From positions 62,001-126,000 of the forward strand of contig SFET01000003.1 of NCBI GenBank assembly GCA_004557125.1: a stretch of 64,000 nt of DNA. The letters are read 5' to 3'. This DNA comes from Clostridiales bacterium (lineage in GTDB: Bacteria; Bacillota; Clostridia; Christensenellales; Aristaeellaceae). Each line of letters opens with the position of its first letter. Position 1 is the stretch's first letter. Below, piece after piece: positions 22,419-30,197 of this stretch. Below the pieces are notes generated by a model. That model saw only the letters and a list, made by a program, of their open reading frames with translations, had not been told where the DNA came from and did not search any database. The position numbers and the translations under genes are program-made.

Positions 22419-23495
22419 TCAGAAGCGCAGGTCGAAGTAACGACCGGCTTCCGGAAAGAGACGCTCGAAATCTGTGAGATAGCGGAGCGCCGTGGCATTA
22501 CCCGGCATCTGCGCGTATTCCCGCAGTGTCTTCTTTTTGAAGAAGCTGGGCTGATTACACCAGCGGGCGATGGTAATGTACACGCCGCGATACGGACTGT
22601 CTTCATAGCGCTCGAAGCGCATGACATATGGAAGACAACGGTTGCGCATCAGGATTTCAATGCGCTGAAGCAGGTCGAAGATGTCCTGCCTCCAAAACCC
22701 AGCATCCCAGCGGGCGCTGCGGTCGTAGCCGGTGAAGCAGTAGAACTTGAACACGGCATCCGAGTATTTCCGCGCGAGCTGTATCTTCCGTTCGATGACC
22801 TTCGCGTCGTCCAGATTGTCGAAGGCGAAAATATAATCGCCGTCGTATTTTCCGGAGAACAGCGCGGCGCACTTGTCGTCCGTCAGCAGTCGCTCATCCA
22901 GTCCCTGTTTGAACTGGAATGGTCTACCGGTTGCTTTGACTTCCTCCAAAATCCGCTGCCAGTCTGCGCAGCCGAAAAAGTTGTCGTCGAGGAAGCAGAG
23001 CTTCGGACGATCTGGATCAAAGAACTCGGAAAGCGGACTGTGGATCCGGACGCGATCATAGTTCCGGTTGACGCAGAATGTGCATTTCCGGAAGCATCCC
23101 CGCGTGAGGAAGCCAATGGAATAATCCGTGTAGTATTTGTATTCCGCATGCTTTCCACCAGCGGTGAGCTGCGCAGCAACCCAATCATCATATAGATGGT
23201 AGTCAGGAATGTAGTGCTCGACCTCTTCCGGCAGCGGCGTGGCTTTATCATAGAAGAAACCGGTGCCGCCGTAGGAGACGTTGTCCTTCATCAAAGTGCT
23301 CACGGGAACCTTTGTACTTGTGAACACAGCGGAGATATACACGCGGTCGAAACCGTCCAGCCCGTCATAGTCGAGCTTCAGGACGACATCGTCGCCGCGT
23401 TCCTTATGGAAACCGGAGAGCTTCATGCACGCCAGATTCGGAAAACGATGCCGTTTTCGGGAGATCAGGTCTGCATCGATGACAGCGATTCTCAT
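22419..23495 (-). CDS. Phage-borne radical SAM protein
   Basis: 358 residues. The [4Fe-4S]-binding CxxxCxxC motif is Cys134, Cys138 and Cys141 in LTRGCFRKCTFCVNRN. The N-terminal ~110 residues look like a B12-binding-type fold without the full cobalamin motif, and GLDERLL and FAFDNLDD fit the radical SAM barrel. The reaction is unknown. Its start overlaps the upstream DNA methyltransferase stop (ATGA), so it belongs to a block with two methyltransferases and an AdoMet synthetase-like protein. A role in DNA or nucleotide modification is an inference from that context. Confidence 0.82.
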   Translation of the reverse strand: MRIAVIDADLISRKRHRFPNLACMKLSGFHKERGDDVVLKLDYDGLDGFDRVYISAVFTSTKVPVSTLMKDNVSYGGTGFFYDKATPLPEEVEHYIPDYHLYDDWVAAQLTAGGKHAEYKYYTDYSIGFLTRGCFRKCTFCVNRNYDRVRIHSPLSEFFDPDRPKLCFLDDNFFGCADWQRILEEVKATGRPFQFKQGLDERLLTDDKCAALFSGKYDGDYIFAFDNLDDAKVIERKIQLARKYSDAVFKFYCFTGYDRSARWDAGFWRQDIFDLLQRIEILMRNRCLPYVMRFERYEDSPYRGVYITIARWCNQPSFFKKKTLREYAQMPGNATALRYLTDFERLFPEAGRYFDLRF

Positions 23496-24277
23496 GGCGC
23501 AGTTACCTCTGCGATGCGTCGCTCCGCCATTGCGCAGTAGTCGGCGCTGATGTCAAAACCGATATAGCTCCGACCATTGGCGAGTGCCATCTTCGCCGTC
23601 GTGCCGCTGCCCATGAACGGATCCAGTACGACATCGCCCGAGTTCGACCATGAAAGAATGTGGTCGCCAGCGAGCTCTTCCGGAAAGGTTGCCGGATGGT
23701 CTTCGTAACCGCGACTGCGGGGATAGTACCACCAGTTATTCCGTTTGGAGAACTCCGGCACAATACGTGTCTTTCCGTTTTCATCATTGGTGACGCCATC
23801 GGCGAAGCGGCGACCGTGACCGGTCTTCTTCGCGCCGACGTGGCTGTTCTTATGATCGCGGATCAGATTGACAGCTTTCGGCTTACCCTTGCTGAACACG
23901 AACATGTACTCCGTATTCTGCATGTAGCAGTAGATGCTGCCGAAACCGCCGCCGCCCGTCTTCACCCAGATCATGGTGTCGTGAATATTAAAACCGGCCT
24001 CTTGAAATCCGATGGCTTGTCGGAAGGAGGAGCCGGTTTCGCTGCCCTTGACTGTCGCATCCGAGACCACCCAGACGACCACGCCACCCGGTTTCGTCAC
24101 GCGGAATAGCTCCCGCGCAATTGCCGGAAAATCGAATGCGTAGCCGTGGTAGTTCCGGAGATTGTCATACGGCGGTGATGTGACCGTCAGGTCGATGCTG
24201 TCGTCCGGAAGCTGCTTCATGCCTTCGACGCAGTCCATGTTGTAGATATGGTTGAGCTCAAGCATCGCCGTGATCAT
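23492..24277 (-). CDS. DNA methyltransferase (N4-cytosine or N6-adenine type)
   Basis: 261 residues, AdoMet-dependent. Motif IV is TSPPYDN (residues 33-39) and motif I is DPFMGSGTT (from about 219), the IV-before-I order of the beta class; SPPY favours N4-cytosine but does not prove it. No restriction partner is adjacent. The start has GGAGGAATCAGC and overlaps the HNH gene stop; its own stop overlaps the radical SAM start. It probably protects phage DNA from host restriction. Confidence 0.88.
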   Translation of the reverse strand: MITAMLELNHIYNMDCVEGMKQLPDDSIDLTVTSPPYDNLRNYHGYAFDFPAIARELFRVTKPGGVVVWVVSDATVKGSETGSSFRQAIGFQEAGFNIHDTMIWVKTGGGGFGSIYCYMQNTEYMFVFSKGKPKAVNLIRDHKNSHVGAKKTGHGRRFADGVTNDENGKTRIVPEFSKRNNWWYYPRSRGYEDHPATFPEELAGDHILSWSNSGDVVLDPFMGSGTTAKMALANGRSYIGFDISADYCAMAERRIAEVTAP

Positions 24278-24879
24278 GCTGATTCCTCCAAAAGAAATGC
24301 TCTGCAGACAGATAGTTCTGCAAAGCGTTTACATTTTTCGAGGACTTGTCTTCGAATCCAATCGGGAGCCAGAGGAACGTCGTTATATCGTCCGTACTCG
24401 CCAAACATGCACTCCATTCCGACATTTCGAGCTTGCACCGCTTCTTGGAATGTACCATAATAACCAAGGTGGATTTCCTGCTGTCCAATCTTTATTCGTG
24501 CACGATATTTCTTGCGCGGAGCGTACCAACTGACACCACTGACACCGGATGTGTTGTTTCGCTGCACTGGCTGATTGATCTGGTTCTGCTGGTGGGTGCA
24601 ATAGCGGATGTTGGAGCGCCGATTATCAAATGTATCGAGATTGATGTGATCAATTTCGTATCCGTTTTTGTGAGGAAAGAGCAAGTTGTGAAGGGAATTC
24701 CCGTATCTATCCGTCAAATAGACTTGTTCTTTTCCCTTGCTATTCTTCCCGCATACATAGAGATTCACATCGATAATGTCTGGAACCATATCAGCATCAA
24801 CCATAAAGTATCTGCCATTAGGAAGAAACCCATACGCGGTTTTCCCATCTTCCGAGAAGACATACTTGACATTACTCAT
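24274..24879 (-). CDS. HNH-AP2 type endonuclease (homing-like)
   Basis: 201 residues from the ATG at 24879 behind GGGAGGATGCCG. The HNH core is EIDHINLDTFDNRRSNIRYCTHQQNQ, followed by an AP2-like DNA-binding part (NTSGVSGVSWYAPRKKYRARIKIGQQEIHLGYYGTFQEAVQARN). This arrangement is typical of free-standing homing endonucleases in phages. It lies between the two methyltransferase genes with overlaps at both ends, so it is now part of the operon rather than a recent insertion. Confidence 0.88.
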   Translation of the reverse strand: MSNVKYVFSEDGKTAYGFLPNGRYFMVDADMVPDIIDVNLYVCGKNSKGKEQVYLTDRYGNSLHNLLFPHKNGYEIDHINLDTFDNRRSNIRYCTHQQNQINQPVQRNNTSGVSGVSWYAPRKKYRARIKIGQQEIHLGYYGTFQEAVQARNVGMECMFGEYGRYNDVPLAPDWIRRQVLEKCKRFAELSVCRAFLLEESA

Positions 24880-26182
24880 CGGCATCCTCCCGAGCGGAAA
24901 ACTCTTCCATAATCTTCGTATACGGTATCTTCGCACCGCCACGCTCGACGAAGATACCGTCATTAGCATCGCCGACCTGCTGAATGTATCGCTTCACCGC
25001 GACATCCACGAACTTCGGCTCGATCTCAACTCCATAACATACACGCCCAAGCTGCTCGCAGGCGATGAGCGTCGACGCGGAGCCGAGGAAACAATCCAGC
25101 ACGAGTGAATTCGTCTGAGTACATTGCTGGATCAGATATGCGATTAACGGAACGGGCTTGCTGGAAGCATGTCCGAAACCGTCGTCCTTGCTGTTCTTGA
25201 TGCGCGGGAACTCAAAAACGGTTGTCTGTTTCTGATCACCGTACCAGACGTGCTTTCCATCCTTACGCCAGCCCCAGATGATCGGCTCGTGGATATACTT
25301 CCAATCTGTCCGTGTCAGCACCAGCCTGTCTTTTTTCCAGACAAGGCCGGCACCAACTTTGAATCCAGCATCCTCGAAGGCATCGTGGAAGATACGCGAT
25401 TTCGAGGTCGCATAGAATTCATAGATGCTGGCGTCTTTCGCCATGGCCTCGTGAACATTGGAAAAGACTGCCATGAGGAATTTGTAAGCCTCTTCGTCGT
25501 TCAGATCGTCGTTGCGGATCTTTCCGGACGCGCTTTCGAGGTTAACAAAGTACGGCGCGTCTGTACAGACGAGATTGACCTTCACATCACCCAGCAAGGC
25601 TTTGAAGGTTTCTGGCAGCGTCGAATCACCGCAGATAACTGTGTGTTTTCCGAGATGCCAGATATCGCCGGTCTTGGAGAAGCAGGGCTTTTCAAGCTCG
25701 GCATCGACATCAAAACTATCGTCTTCGCCGGTTTCAGCTTCGCCGAACATACTCTTCATTTCTTTTTCTGAGAAGCCCAGCAGATCCATATCGAAATCGG
25801 CTGCTTCCAGATCGGCGATATCAACCTTCAACATATCCTCATCCCATTCGGCGTTGAGCGCGATCTTGTTATCCGCGATGATGTATGCCTTTTTCTCGTT
25901 TTCGGTGAGATGGCTTACACGCATACATGGGATCTTCTTAATGCCCAGCTTTTGCAGCGCATAATATCGACCGTGACCGCTGAGAATGGTGTTGTTCTCG
26001 TCGATGGTGATTGGCGTCATATAGCCGAAAGCGCGGATAGACGCTGCAATCTGGTCTATCTGCGCTTTCGAATGTGTTCTTGCATTGTTTGCGTAGGGGA
26101 CGAGTTTATCAAGTTCTATGATGAAATACTCGCCCTGCTTCGGATCGTTATCAATCCGAACGTCTGTATTTTCGTTGCTCAT
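24872..26182 (-). CDS. ParB-domain DNA methyltransferase with altered motif IV
   Basis: 436 residues; the ATG at 26182 is chosen because it overlaps the upstream stop and has GGGGA before it. Residues about 20-110 are a ParB/sulfiredoxin-like domain (KLVPYANNARTHSKAQIDQIAASI, ILSGHGRYYAL). The methyltransferase follows with DLVCTD-type motif IV read as TDAPYFVN (Asp208-Ala209-Pro210-Tyr211) where DPPY is usual, and motif I DCFLGSASTLIA. The Pro-to-Ala change at the active-site loop could lower activity. Such fusions are common in clostridial phages. Confidence 0.88.
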   Translation of the reverse strand: MSNENTDVRIDNDPKQGEYFIIELDKLVPYANNARTHSKAQIDQIAASIRAFGYMTPITIDENNTILSGHGRYYALQKLGIKKIPCMRVSHLTENEKKAYIIADNKIALNAEWDEDMLKVDIADLEAADFDMDLLGFSEKEMKSMFGEAETGEDDSFDVDAELEKPCFSKTGDIWHLGKHTVICGDSTLPETFKALLGDVKVNLVCTDAPYFVNLESASGKIRNDDLNDEEAYKFLMAVFSNVHEAMAKDASIYEFYATSKSRIFHDAFEDAGFKVGAGLVWKKDRLVLTRTDWKYIHEPIIWGWRKDGKHVWYGDQKQTTVFEFPRIKNSKDDGFGHASSKPVPLIAYLIQQCTQTNSLVLDCFLGSASTLIACEQLGRVCYGVEIEPKFVDVAVKRYIQQVGDANDGIFVERGGAKIPYTKIMEEFSAREDADE

Positions 26183-26973
26183 CGGATCAATCCCCATTCT
26201 GCGAACTTTTCAAAGCCGCCGATCTTCTCAATGAAATCACGCGCGATCTCCACGATGGCGGCATAAGGCAATCCATCTACGTATTCATCACCGATGGCGC
26301 AGTAGATTTCTTCCGTCTTTTGCGTGCGCTGGGCTTTGAGCCATGCGTAAATGTTCACGGACACATCCGCTTTGGAGAGATCTTTTCCATGCAGACCGCC
26401 GCCTGTGACGCTGTCGCCCATGTCAGAACCGAGTTTTCGGTTGGTAGCGCCGGTATCGACATCGGTGCCACCCGTCCAATCGCCCAGAGGGTTGACCTTA
26501 GCTGTTGGATGATCCTCAAGTATCTTGTCGGCGCTTACATTGCTCTGACAGATGATGAACTCCTGACCATACATGTCATAAATCATCTTTCCGTCATACG
26601 GGTATTTCTTGTACAGCTTCTGTACGATCTCCGTCAGCTGCTTCTGTTCGTAGTTGACGGGGACACCTTTGAAGATACCATTGTCGCCGCAGCGCAACTT
26701 GGTGAGCTGGTTATTCTGCAGGTGTTCATCCTGCTCGACAATCACGAGATCCACCACCATGTTTTCTCCGGCAATGCGCTTCACGGCGTCACGGATGCGA
26801 GAAGCACTGATGTCGAAGGAGCATTCCACGATCACATGGCATACACCATGGCCGATCAGCACCTCCACGGCAACTCGGGGATTGTATCGAAAATCATAGG
26901 CAATATCGACAATCGCTCCGGCAATCCTATCCGCGATTTTGTCCGGATGAGAAGGGTTCACTTTTTCAAACAT
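26179..26973 (-). CDS. S-adenosylmethionine synthetase-like protein (phage type)
   Basis: 264 residues, against about 380-400 in cellular MetK. Recognisable MetK elements in order are VNPSHPDKIADRIAGAIVD (for EGHPDKxADxISDAxLD), a VIVEQDEHLQNN stretch, CGDNGIFKGV (for GDQGxMFGYA), and GGGLHGKDLSKADVS (for GGAFSGKDPTKVDRS). Cellular MetK makes AdoMet from ATP and methionine. Here the product would feed the adjoining methyltransferases and radical SAM enzyme. Whether this short form is active cannot be judged from sequence; it starts one base after the small terminase stop. Confidence 0.82.
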   Translation of the reverse strand: MFEKVNPSHPDKIADRIAGAIVDIAYDFRYNPRVAVEVLIGHGVCHVIVECSFDISASRIRDAVKRIAGENMVVDLVIVEQDEHLQNNQLTKLRCGDNGIFKGVPVNYEQKQLTEIVQKLYKKYPYDGKMIYDMYGQEFIICQSNVSADKILEDHPTAKVNPLGDWTGGTDVDTGATNRKLGSDMGDSVTGGGLHGKDLSKADVSVNIYAWLKAQRTQKTEEIYCAIGDEYVDGLPYAAIVEIARDFIEKIGGFEKFAEWGLIR

Positions 26974-26974
26974 C

Positions 26975-27535
26975 TTATGTTCCTTTCCGAGCGCGCAGCA
27001 GACGCTCCATCATATCGGTTTCCGGATTTGGACCGGAGTAATCTTCAGTGCAGTTTTCCTTGACGATCTGAAAAATCTGCATCCATGCAACATTTGTTTG
27101 CTTCATGAAGCTCTGGGACATGCTGACGTATGGACTTTGTATGGGCGTTCCGGTCGTCGGATGTTTACCGAGAAAACCGTACTCCGTGATTGCCTGTTCG
27201 CACTGCAGCCAGCGGGCAACGCTCATCGCGTAGTGCTCGATAAGCTGCGGGTTGACCATTCTTTCACAGCCCAGCTTCTTCAGCCATGTCCATGTGCTCC
27301 TGAAAACATCAGCGGCGCACAGCTCGGTGCCGTCACGCTGTTTGGCGGAGAGATAGTCTTTGACCGGCGGCATATCAACGCCTTCAAGATCGGCAACGTC
27401 CATGCTGTCCGGAATATCGAGCACGCCGAGCTTTCGACCGCCGGGATTACCGGAAGCAAGCTTCTCCGACAGCGCCTTCTTCGGTCGACCGGCACCTGTC
27501 CGAGCGCCGCCACGCACAGTCCCGTCCTTAGCCAT
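26975..27535 (-). CDS. terS: Terminase small subunit, P27 family
   Basis: 186 residues. N-terminal basic GARTGAGRPKK and a helical core (AADVFRSTWTWLKKLG, NPQLIEHYAMSVARWLQCEQAITEYG, SPYVSMSQSFMKQTNVAWMQIFQIVKEN) match P27-type small terminases, which recognise the packaging site and load the large subunit. The start overlaps the 3' end of a 54-residue gene by eight bases. The unusual point is what follows: the AdoMet block and cargo genes lie between it and the large subunit. Confidence 0.88.
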   Translation of the reverse strand: MAKDGTVRGGARTGAGRPKKALSEKLASGNPGGRKLGVLDIPDSMDVADLEGVDMPPVKDYLSAKQRDGTELCAADVFRSTWTWLKKLGCERMVNPQLIEHYAMSVARWLQCEQAITEYGFLGKHPTTGTPIQSPYVSMSQSFMKQTNVAWMQIFQIVKENCTEDYSGPNPETDMMERLLRARKGT

Positions 27536-27692
27536 TCTTTTTCTTCTCCTCGCGCATCACATTTCTGAGCGCTGCATACGCGGTCGGATCAGAATAGCCC
27601 GATGCGTTCTGCCACGGCTTATGATCGCTCGCAAGGCTCTGCTCGTAATGCTTACGTCGTCTGTTTTCGCGCTGCTTTTCTCTGTTTCTCAT
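27528..27692 (-). CDS. Small phage protein (54 residues)
   Basis: 54 codons with a strong site, AAAGGAGGAACTGACT. The protein is very basic at its start (RNREKQRENRRRKHYEQSL) and contains ASGYSDPTAYAALRNVMREEKKK. The GY-x-DPTA-x-x-A...REEK pattern recurs in the gene at 29651-29968, so the two are probably paralogues. Function unknown. It overlaps the small terminase start, indicating coupling. Confidence 0.7.
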   Translation of the reverse strand: MRNREKQRENRRRKHYEQSLASDHKPWQNASGYSDPTAYAALRNVMREEKKKNG

Positions 27693-27724
27693 AGTCAGTT
27701 CCTCCTTTCAGGGCTATACACTCT

Positions 27725-27812
27725 TTGAAAACGCGGTTTATTCGCGTGAGAGTCCGCGCCCGCTTTGGGAAAATTTCGATTTTAAGATAGAATGACCCCC
27801 ACCGGGTTGTCT
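27725..27812. other. Candidate cohesive-end (cos) region
   Basis: Non-coding stretch upstream of the small terminase gene with CGCGGTTTATTCGCG, CGCGTGAGAGTCCGCG and CCCCCACCGGG. Phages with an adjacent HNH and P27-type terminase usually keep cos here. Assigned by position and look only. Confidence 0.3.
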
Positions 27813-27816
27813 CACC

Positions 27817-27845
27817 TTGACAAGTAACGCAAAATGCGTTACAAT
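27817..27845 (+). promoter_or_regulatory. Toxin-antitoxin promoter with palindromic operator
   Basis: TTGACA (27817-27822), 17-base spacer, TACAAT (27840-27845). The spacer and -10 are filled by the perfect inverted repeat GTAACGCA-AAA-TGCGTTAC (27824-27842), the expected operator for self-repression by the antitoxin. Confidence 0.85.
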
Positions 27846-27863
27846 ATGGCTGAGGTGATTATT

Positions 27864-28187
27864 GTGGAAAAAACCGTTACCATGAATCTTCGCGTCAATC
27901 CTACTGTTAAGCAGCAAGCGGAGGATGTTCTTAAGCAGCTGGGCATCCCAATGGCAACTGCCATTGATATGTATCTGCGTCAGATTTCCATGAAGGGCGG
28001 CATTCCCTTTGCCGTGACCGTGACAAACGTGCCCGCGCAGATCAACGCAGATGAAATGGACAATCGTACAATTCACGCTGCCATTGCGGAAGGTTTTTCC
28101 GATTTGGAAAACGACCGCGTTCAGGATGCGCACAGCGCCTTTGCCGCATTTCGTGAGACGAAGGTCGTCCCCCGAGTACACAAATGA
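27864..28187 (+). CDS. RelB/DinJ-type antitoxin
   Basis: 107 residues from the GTG at 27864, preceded by GAGGTG. ATG codons at 27834 and 27846 lie within or before the promoter -10 and so cannot be in the message. The N-terminus KTVTMNLRVNPTVKQQAEDVLKQLGI is a ribbon-helix-helix of the RelB/DinJ family, which binds the operator; the C-terminal part should wrap the toxin. The toxin start overlaps its stop by four bases. It is one of few plus-strand genes in the phage. Confidence 0.88.
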   Translation: MEKTVTMNLRVNPTVKQQAEDVLKQLGIPMATAIDMYLRQISMKGGIPFAVTVTNVPAQINADEMDNRTIHAAIAEGFSDLENDRVQDAHSAFAAFRETKVVPRVHK

Positions 28188-28504
28188 AAAGCTACGCTGT
28201 TCGCATCACAGATCATGCGCTGAAGGATATGCAGGATCTCTACGACTACATTTCCGATACGTTGTTCGCGCCGGATGCTGCGATGAATCAATATAGCCGC
28301 ATCGCCGACGCGATTGAATCGCTCTGTGAATACCCGGAGCGCTATCGACTGTTTGTCAGTGAACCGGAACACTCGCAAGGTATCCGACTTCTGCCGGTCG
28401 ATCATTACGCTGTTATTTATACTGTTCGTGACGATGTGGTCACGGCGTTGCGTGTATTGTACAGTGCTTCAGACATCATCTCCCGGTTGCGTAGTGACGA
28501 CTGA
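28184..28504 (+). CDS. ParE/RelE-type toxin
   Basis: 106 residues: YAVRITDHALKDMQDLYDYISD, SLCEYPERYRLF, GIRLLPVDHYAVIYTVRDDVVTALRVLYSASD, which is the ParE/RelE fold order with the C-terminal HYAVIYTVRD strands. RelE members cut mRNA at the ribosome and ParE members poison gyrase; the sequence does not decide which. It is coupled to the antitoxin (ATGA overlap). Its 3' end runs 36 bp into the convergent HNH gene. Expected to stabilise the prophage or act in defence. Confidence 0.87.
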   Translation: MKSYAVRITDHALKDMQDLYDYISDTLFAPDAAMNQYSRIADAIESLCEYPERYRLFVSEPEHSQGIRLLPVDHYAVIYTVRDDVVTALRVLYSASDIISRLRSDD

Positions 28505-28864
28505 GCGGCTATGATGCCACCTGTCACCACGCTGGGCATGGATGCGGGCATGGCATTCCGCGCAAAGTGAGATGAGATTCCCGAAGTCGCTGGTGCCGCC
28601 TTCTCGAAGCGGAATGATGTGGTGCACTTGCTCGACGGGCACGGCGCGTCCTTCCTTCAAGCACTCCTCGCACAGGGGATGGGTAGCGACGTAGGCATCA
28701 CGGATGCGTTTCCACGTCCTGCCGTAGCGCTTGGGCGTTTCCGGATCGCGCTCGTATCGGTTGTAGTTCCGATTGACAGTCTTAGCATGCTCCTCGCAGT
28801 AACGTCCTTCCGTTAACTTCGGACAACCCGGGTAAGAGCATGGTCGTTTGGGTTTTCTTGGCAT
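28469..28864 (-). CDS. Phage HNH endonuclease (packaging-associated)
   Basis: 131 residues. An N-terminal CxxxxC-H zinc part (CSYPGCPKLTEGRYCEEH) and the HNH core VEQVHHIIPLREGGTSDFGNLISLCAECHARIHAQ, with CEEC as structural zinc pair. In cos phages such proteins stand beside the terminase and stimulate cos cleavage, as HK97 gp74. Here the toxin-antitoxin pair sits between it and the small terminase. It has a convergent 36-bp overlap with the toxin gene. Confidence 0.9.
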   Translation of the reverse strand: MPRKPKRPCSYPGCPKLTEGRYCEEHAKTVNRNYNRYERDPETPKRYGRTWKRIRDAYVATHPLCEECLKEGRAVPVEQVHHIIPLREGGTSDFGNLISLCAECHARIHAQRGDRWHHSRSVVTTQPGDDV

Positions 28865-28981
28865 TGGTACCTCCGGATAAACGAAGAGCTCCCGCCGTCT
28901 CCGGTGAGAGCTCCTCTTGATTCTTATCTCATGCTACCATTATAGCATCGGGCATAGTCCGGTTTAGTCCACGGCATCGTT

Positions 28982-29392
28982 TTATGAAAACTTTTTTTCG
29001 TAGTCGAACTCTGGATTGATCCAGATGTCCTTGGCACTGCCTGCCATCCATTTGAGCGCCCGTGCAAACTGCTTTCTTATATCAACCGACAGTTCAACTT
29101 TGATGCCTCGTTCTTTTGATGCCGTTTGATAAGAAATGATCTCTTCTCGGATATGGTGTTTCGTGAGATACACGTAGTGAATATCACCGTCTCCCAGTTG
29201 ATACGCAATGTAGTAGCGATCAACCCAGAGCGTACCGGTATCGTTTTCCATCACCAAAGGTAACCCGTATCTGGCACGATACTGTTTTTGTACTCGACCA
29301 TAATCCACCCAAGAGAGAGCATAACCGTCTGTGACTGTTCGAGCCAAGCAGTAGACACCGAGGCTTGGCAGGCAAGCGTCTTTTACGGGCAC
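28982..29392 (-). CDS. Hypothetical phage protein
   Basis: 136 residues from a GTG at 29392 with GAGGAG six bases upstream; a longer upstream frame would overlap DUF1492 far more and lacks such a site. The protein has aromatic strands (GYALSWVDYGRVQKQYRARYGL, LWVDRYYIAYQLGDGDIHYVYLTKHHI) and a basic helix. I do not recognise it. It lies at the promoter-distal end of the early operon, after DUF1492; 28865-28981 beyond it holds no gene. Confidence 0.65.
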   Translation of the reverse strand: MPVKDACLPSLGVYCLARTVTDGYALSWVDYGRVQKQYRARYGLPLVMENDTGTLWVDRYYIAYQLGDGDIHYVYLTKHHIREEIISYQTASKERGIKVELSVDIRKQFARALKWMAGSAKDIWINPEFDYEKKFS

Positions 29393-29814
29393 AGGCTTCT
29401 CCTCGTTGCGAGCACAGTTTCCACCATGCTGAGCGCTGTCTGATGAAGCTCGAACACACGGGAACGGCTGACCTCCAGTTTGCCACAAACATCATCCCAA
29501 CGATTCATGCAGAGGTAGCGACTCTCCAGCAGTAGACGACATGTCGGATCAGCCACCAATTCGATGACCTGTTTAATGTCTTCCTTGATCGTGATCAGTT
29601 CATCGATTTCACGGTTCAGCTCCTGTTCGGCTTCGATGATGCGGAGGATGTTATTCTCCAGAGTGTCGGTCTTCCGGCTGTGTGAGACGTGCTCGCCGCC
29701 GTAGCTCATCGACGTTGACGACGCGAGTGATCTCAGTCGCTGTAGTTGCTCGTTCTTGTTGTTGATGCGGGTATCCAGACGATACGCGCGGTTCAGGAAT
29801 TCCTTTGCTGTCAT
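29383..29814 (-). CDS. DUF1492 phage regulatory protein (ArpU/sigma region 4-like)
   Basis: 143 residues, start ATG at 29814 behind GGGAGGG. A long N-terminal coiled coil is followed by ADPTCRLLLESRYLCMNRWDDVCGKLEVSRSRVFELHQTALSMVE, a sigma-region-4-like helix-turn-helix. DUF1492/ArpU proteins sit just before the packaging genes in Firmicute phages and are thought to turn on late transcription. It is a candidate reader of the repeated leaders between 17.6 and 22.4 kb (inference). Confidence 0.82.
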   Translation of the reverse strand: MTAKEFLNRAYRLDTRINNKNEQLQRLRSLASSTSMSYGGEHVSHSRKTDTLENNILRIIEAEQELNREIDELITIKEDIKQVIELVADPTCRLLLESRYLCMNRWDDVCGKLEVSRSRVFELHQTALSMVETVLATRRSLCP

Positions 29815-29968
29815 CACAATCCCTCCCGTCTATGCCGATCAGTTCTTTCAATCGTTTCTGCTGCAGAGCCTTATTCCGACGTTTTTCTTCTCTGGCGATT
29901 CTCGCAAACGCTTCACCGGCAGTCGGATCATAGTAGCCTTCGCTATTCCGATAACCTCTACGTCCCAC
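29651..29968 (-). CDS. Small basic phage protein with long 3' overlap
   Basis: 105 residues. The first half, NSEGYYDPTAGEAFARIAREEKRRNK, matches the pattern in the 27528-27692 gene; the second half runs for about 164 bp inside the DUF1492 gene in another frame and looks like low-information read-through. A lost stop codon would explain this. Function unknown; the conserved half is a common phage small protein found before DUF1492. Confidence 0.6.
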   Translation of the reverse strand: MGRRGYRNSEGYYDPTAGEAFARIAREEKRRNKALQQKRLKELIGIDGRDCDDSKGIPEPRVSSGYPHQQQERATTATEITRVVNVDELRRRARLTQPEDRHSGE

Positions 29969-30197
29969 AGGCCCCGCCTCCTTTAGCTTTTGCTTTCACT
30001 TCGATGTAGCTGTATAATGCGACACCAATCTCAACCGCCAACGGATGCTGTTCGTGCGCATTGGAGAAAGCGTTGAGTGCGTCGGCAGCTTTTTCCCACC
30101 ACGATGTTGCTTGCGGATCATCGTTGGCAGGGGGATCATTGAACACGTCGAGATAGTGCATCGCGTCCATGAACACGGCGTTTTCGTTTCTGGTCAT
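29958..30197 (-). CDS. Hypothetical phage protein
   Basis: 79 residues: RNENAVFMDAMHYLDVFNDPP, then an Ala-rich helix and VEIGVALYSYIEVKAKAKGGG. Overlaps the upstream RusA stop by four bases and the downstream start by 11, so it is clearly part of the operon. No family recognised. Confidence 0.65.
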   Translation of the reverse strand: MTRNENAVFMDAMHYLDVFNDPPANDDPQATSWWEKAADALNAFSNAHEQHPLAVEIGVALYSYIEVKAKAKGGGACGT

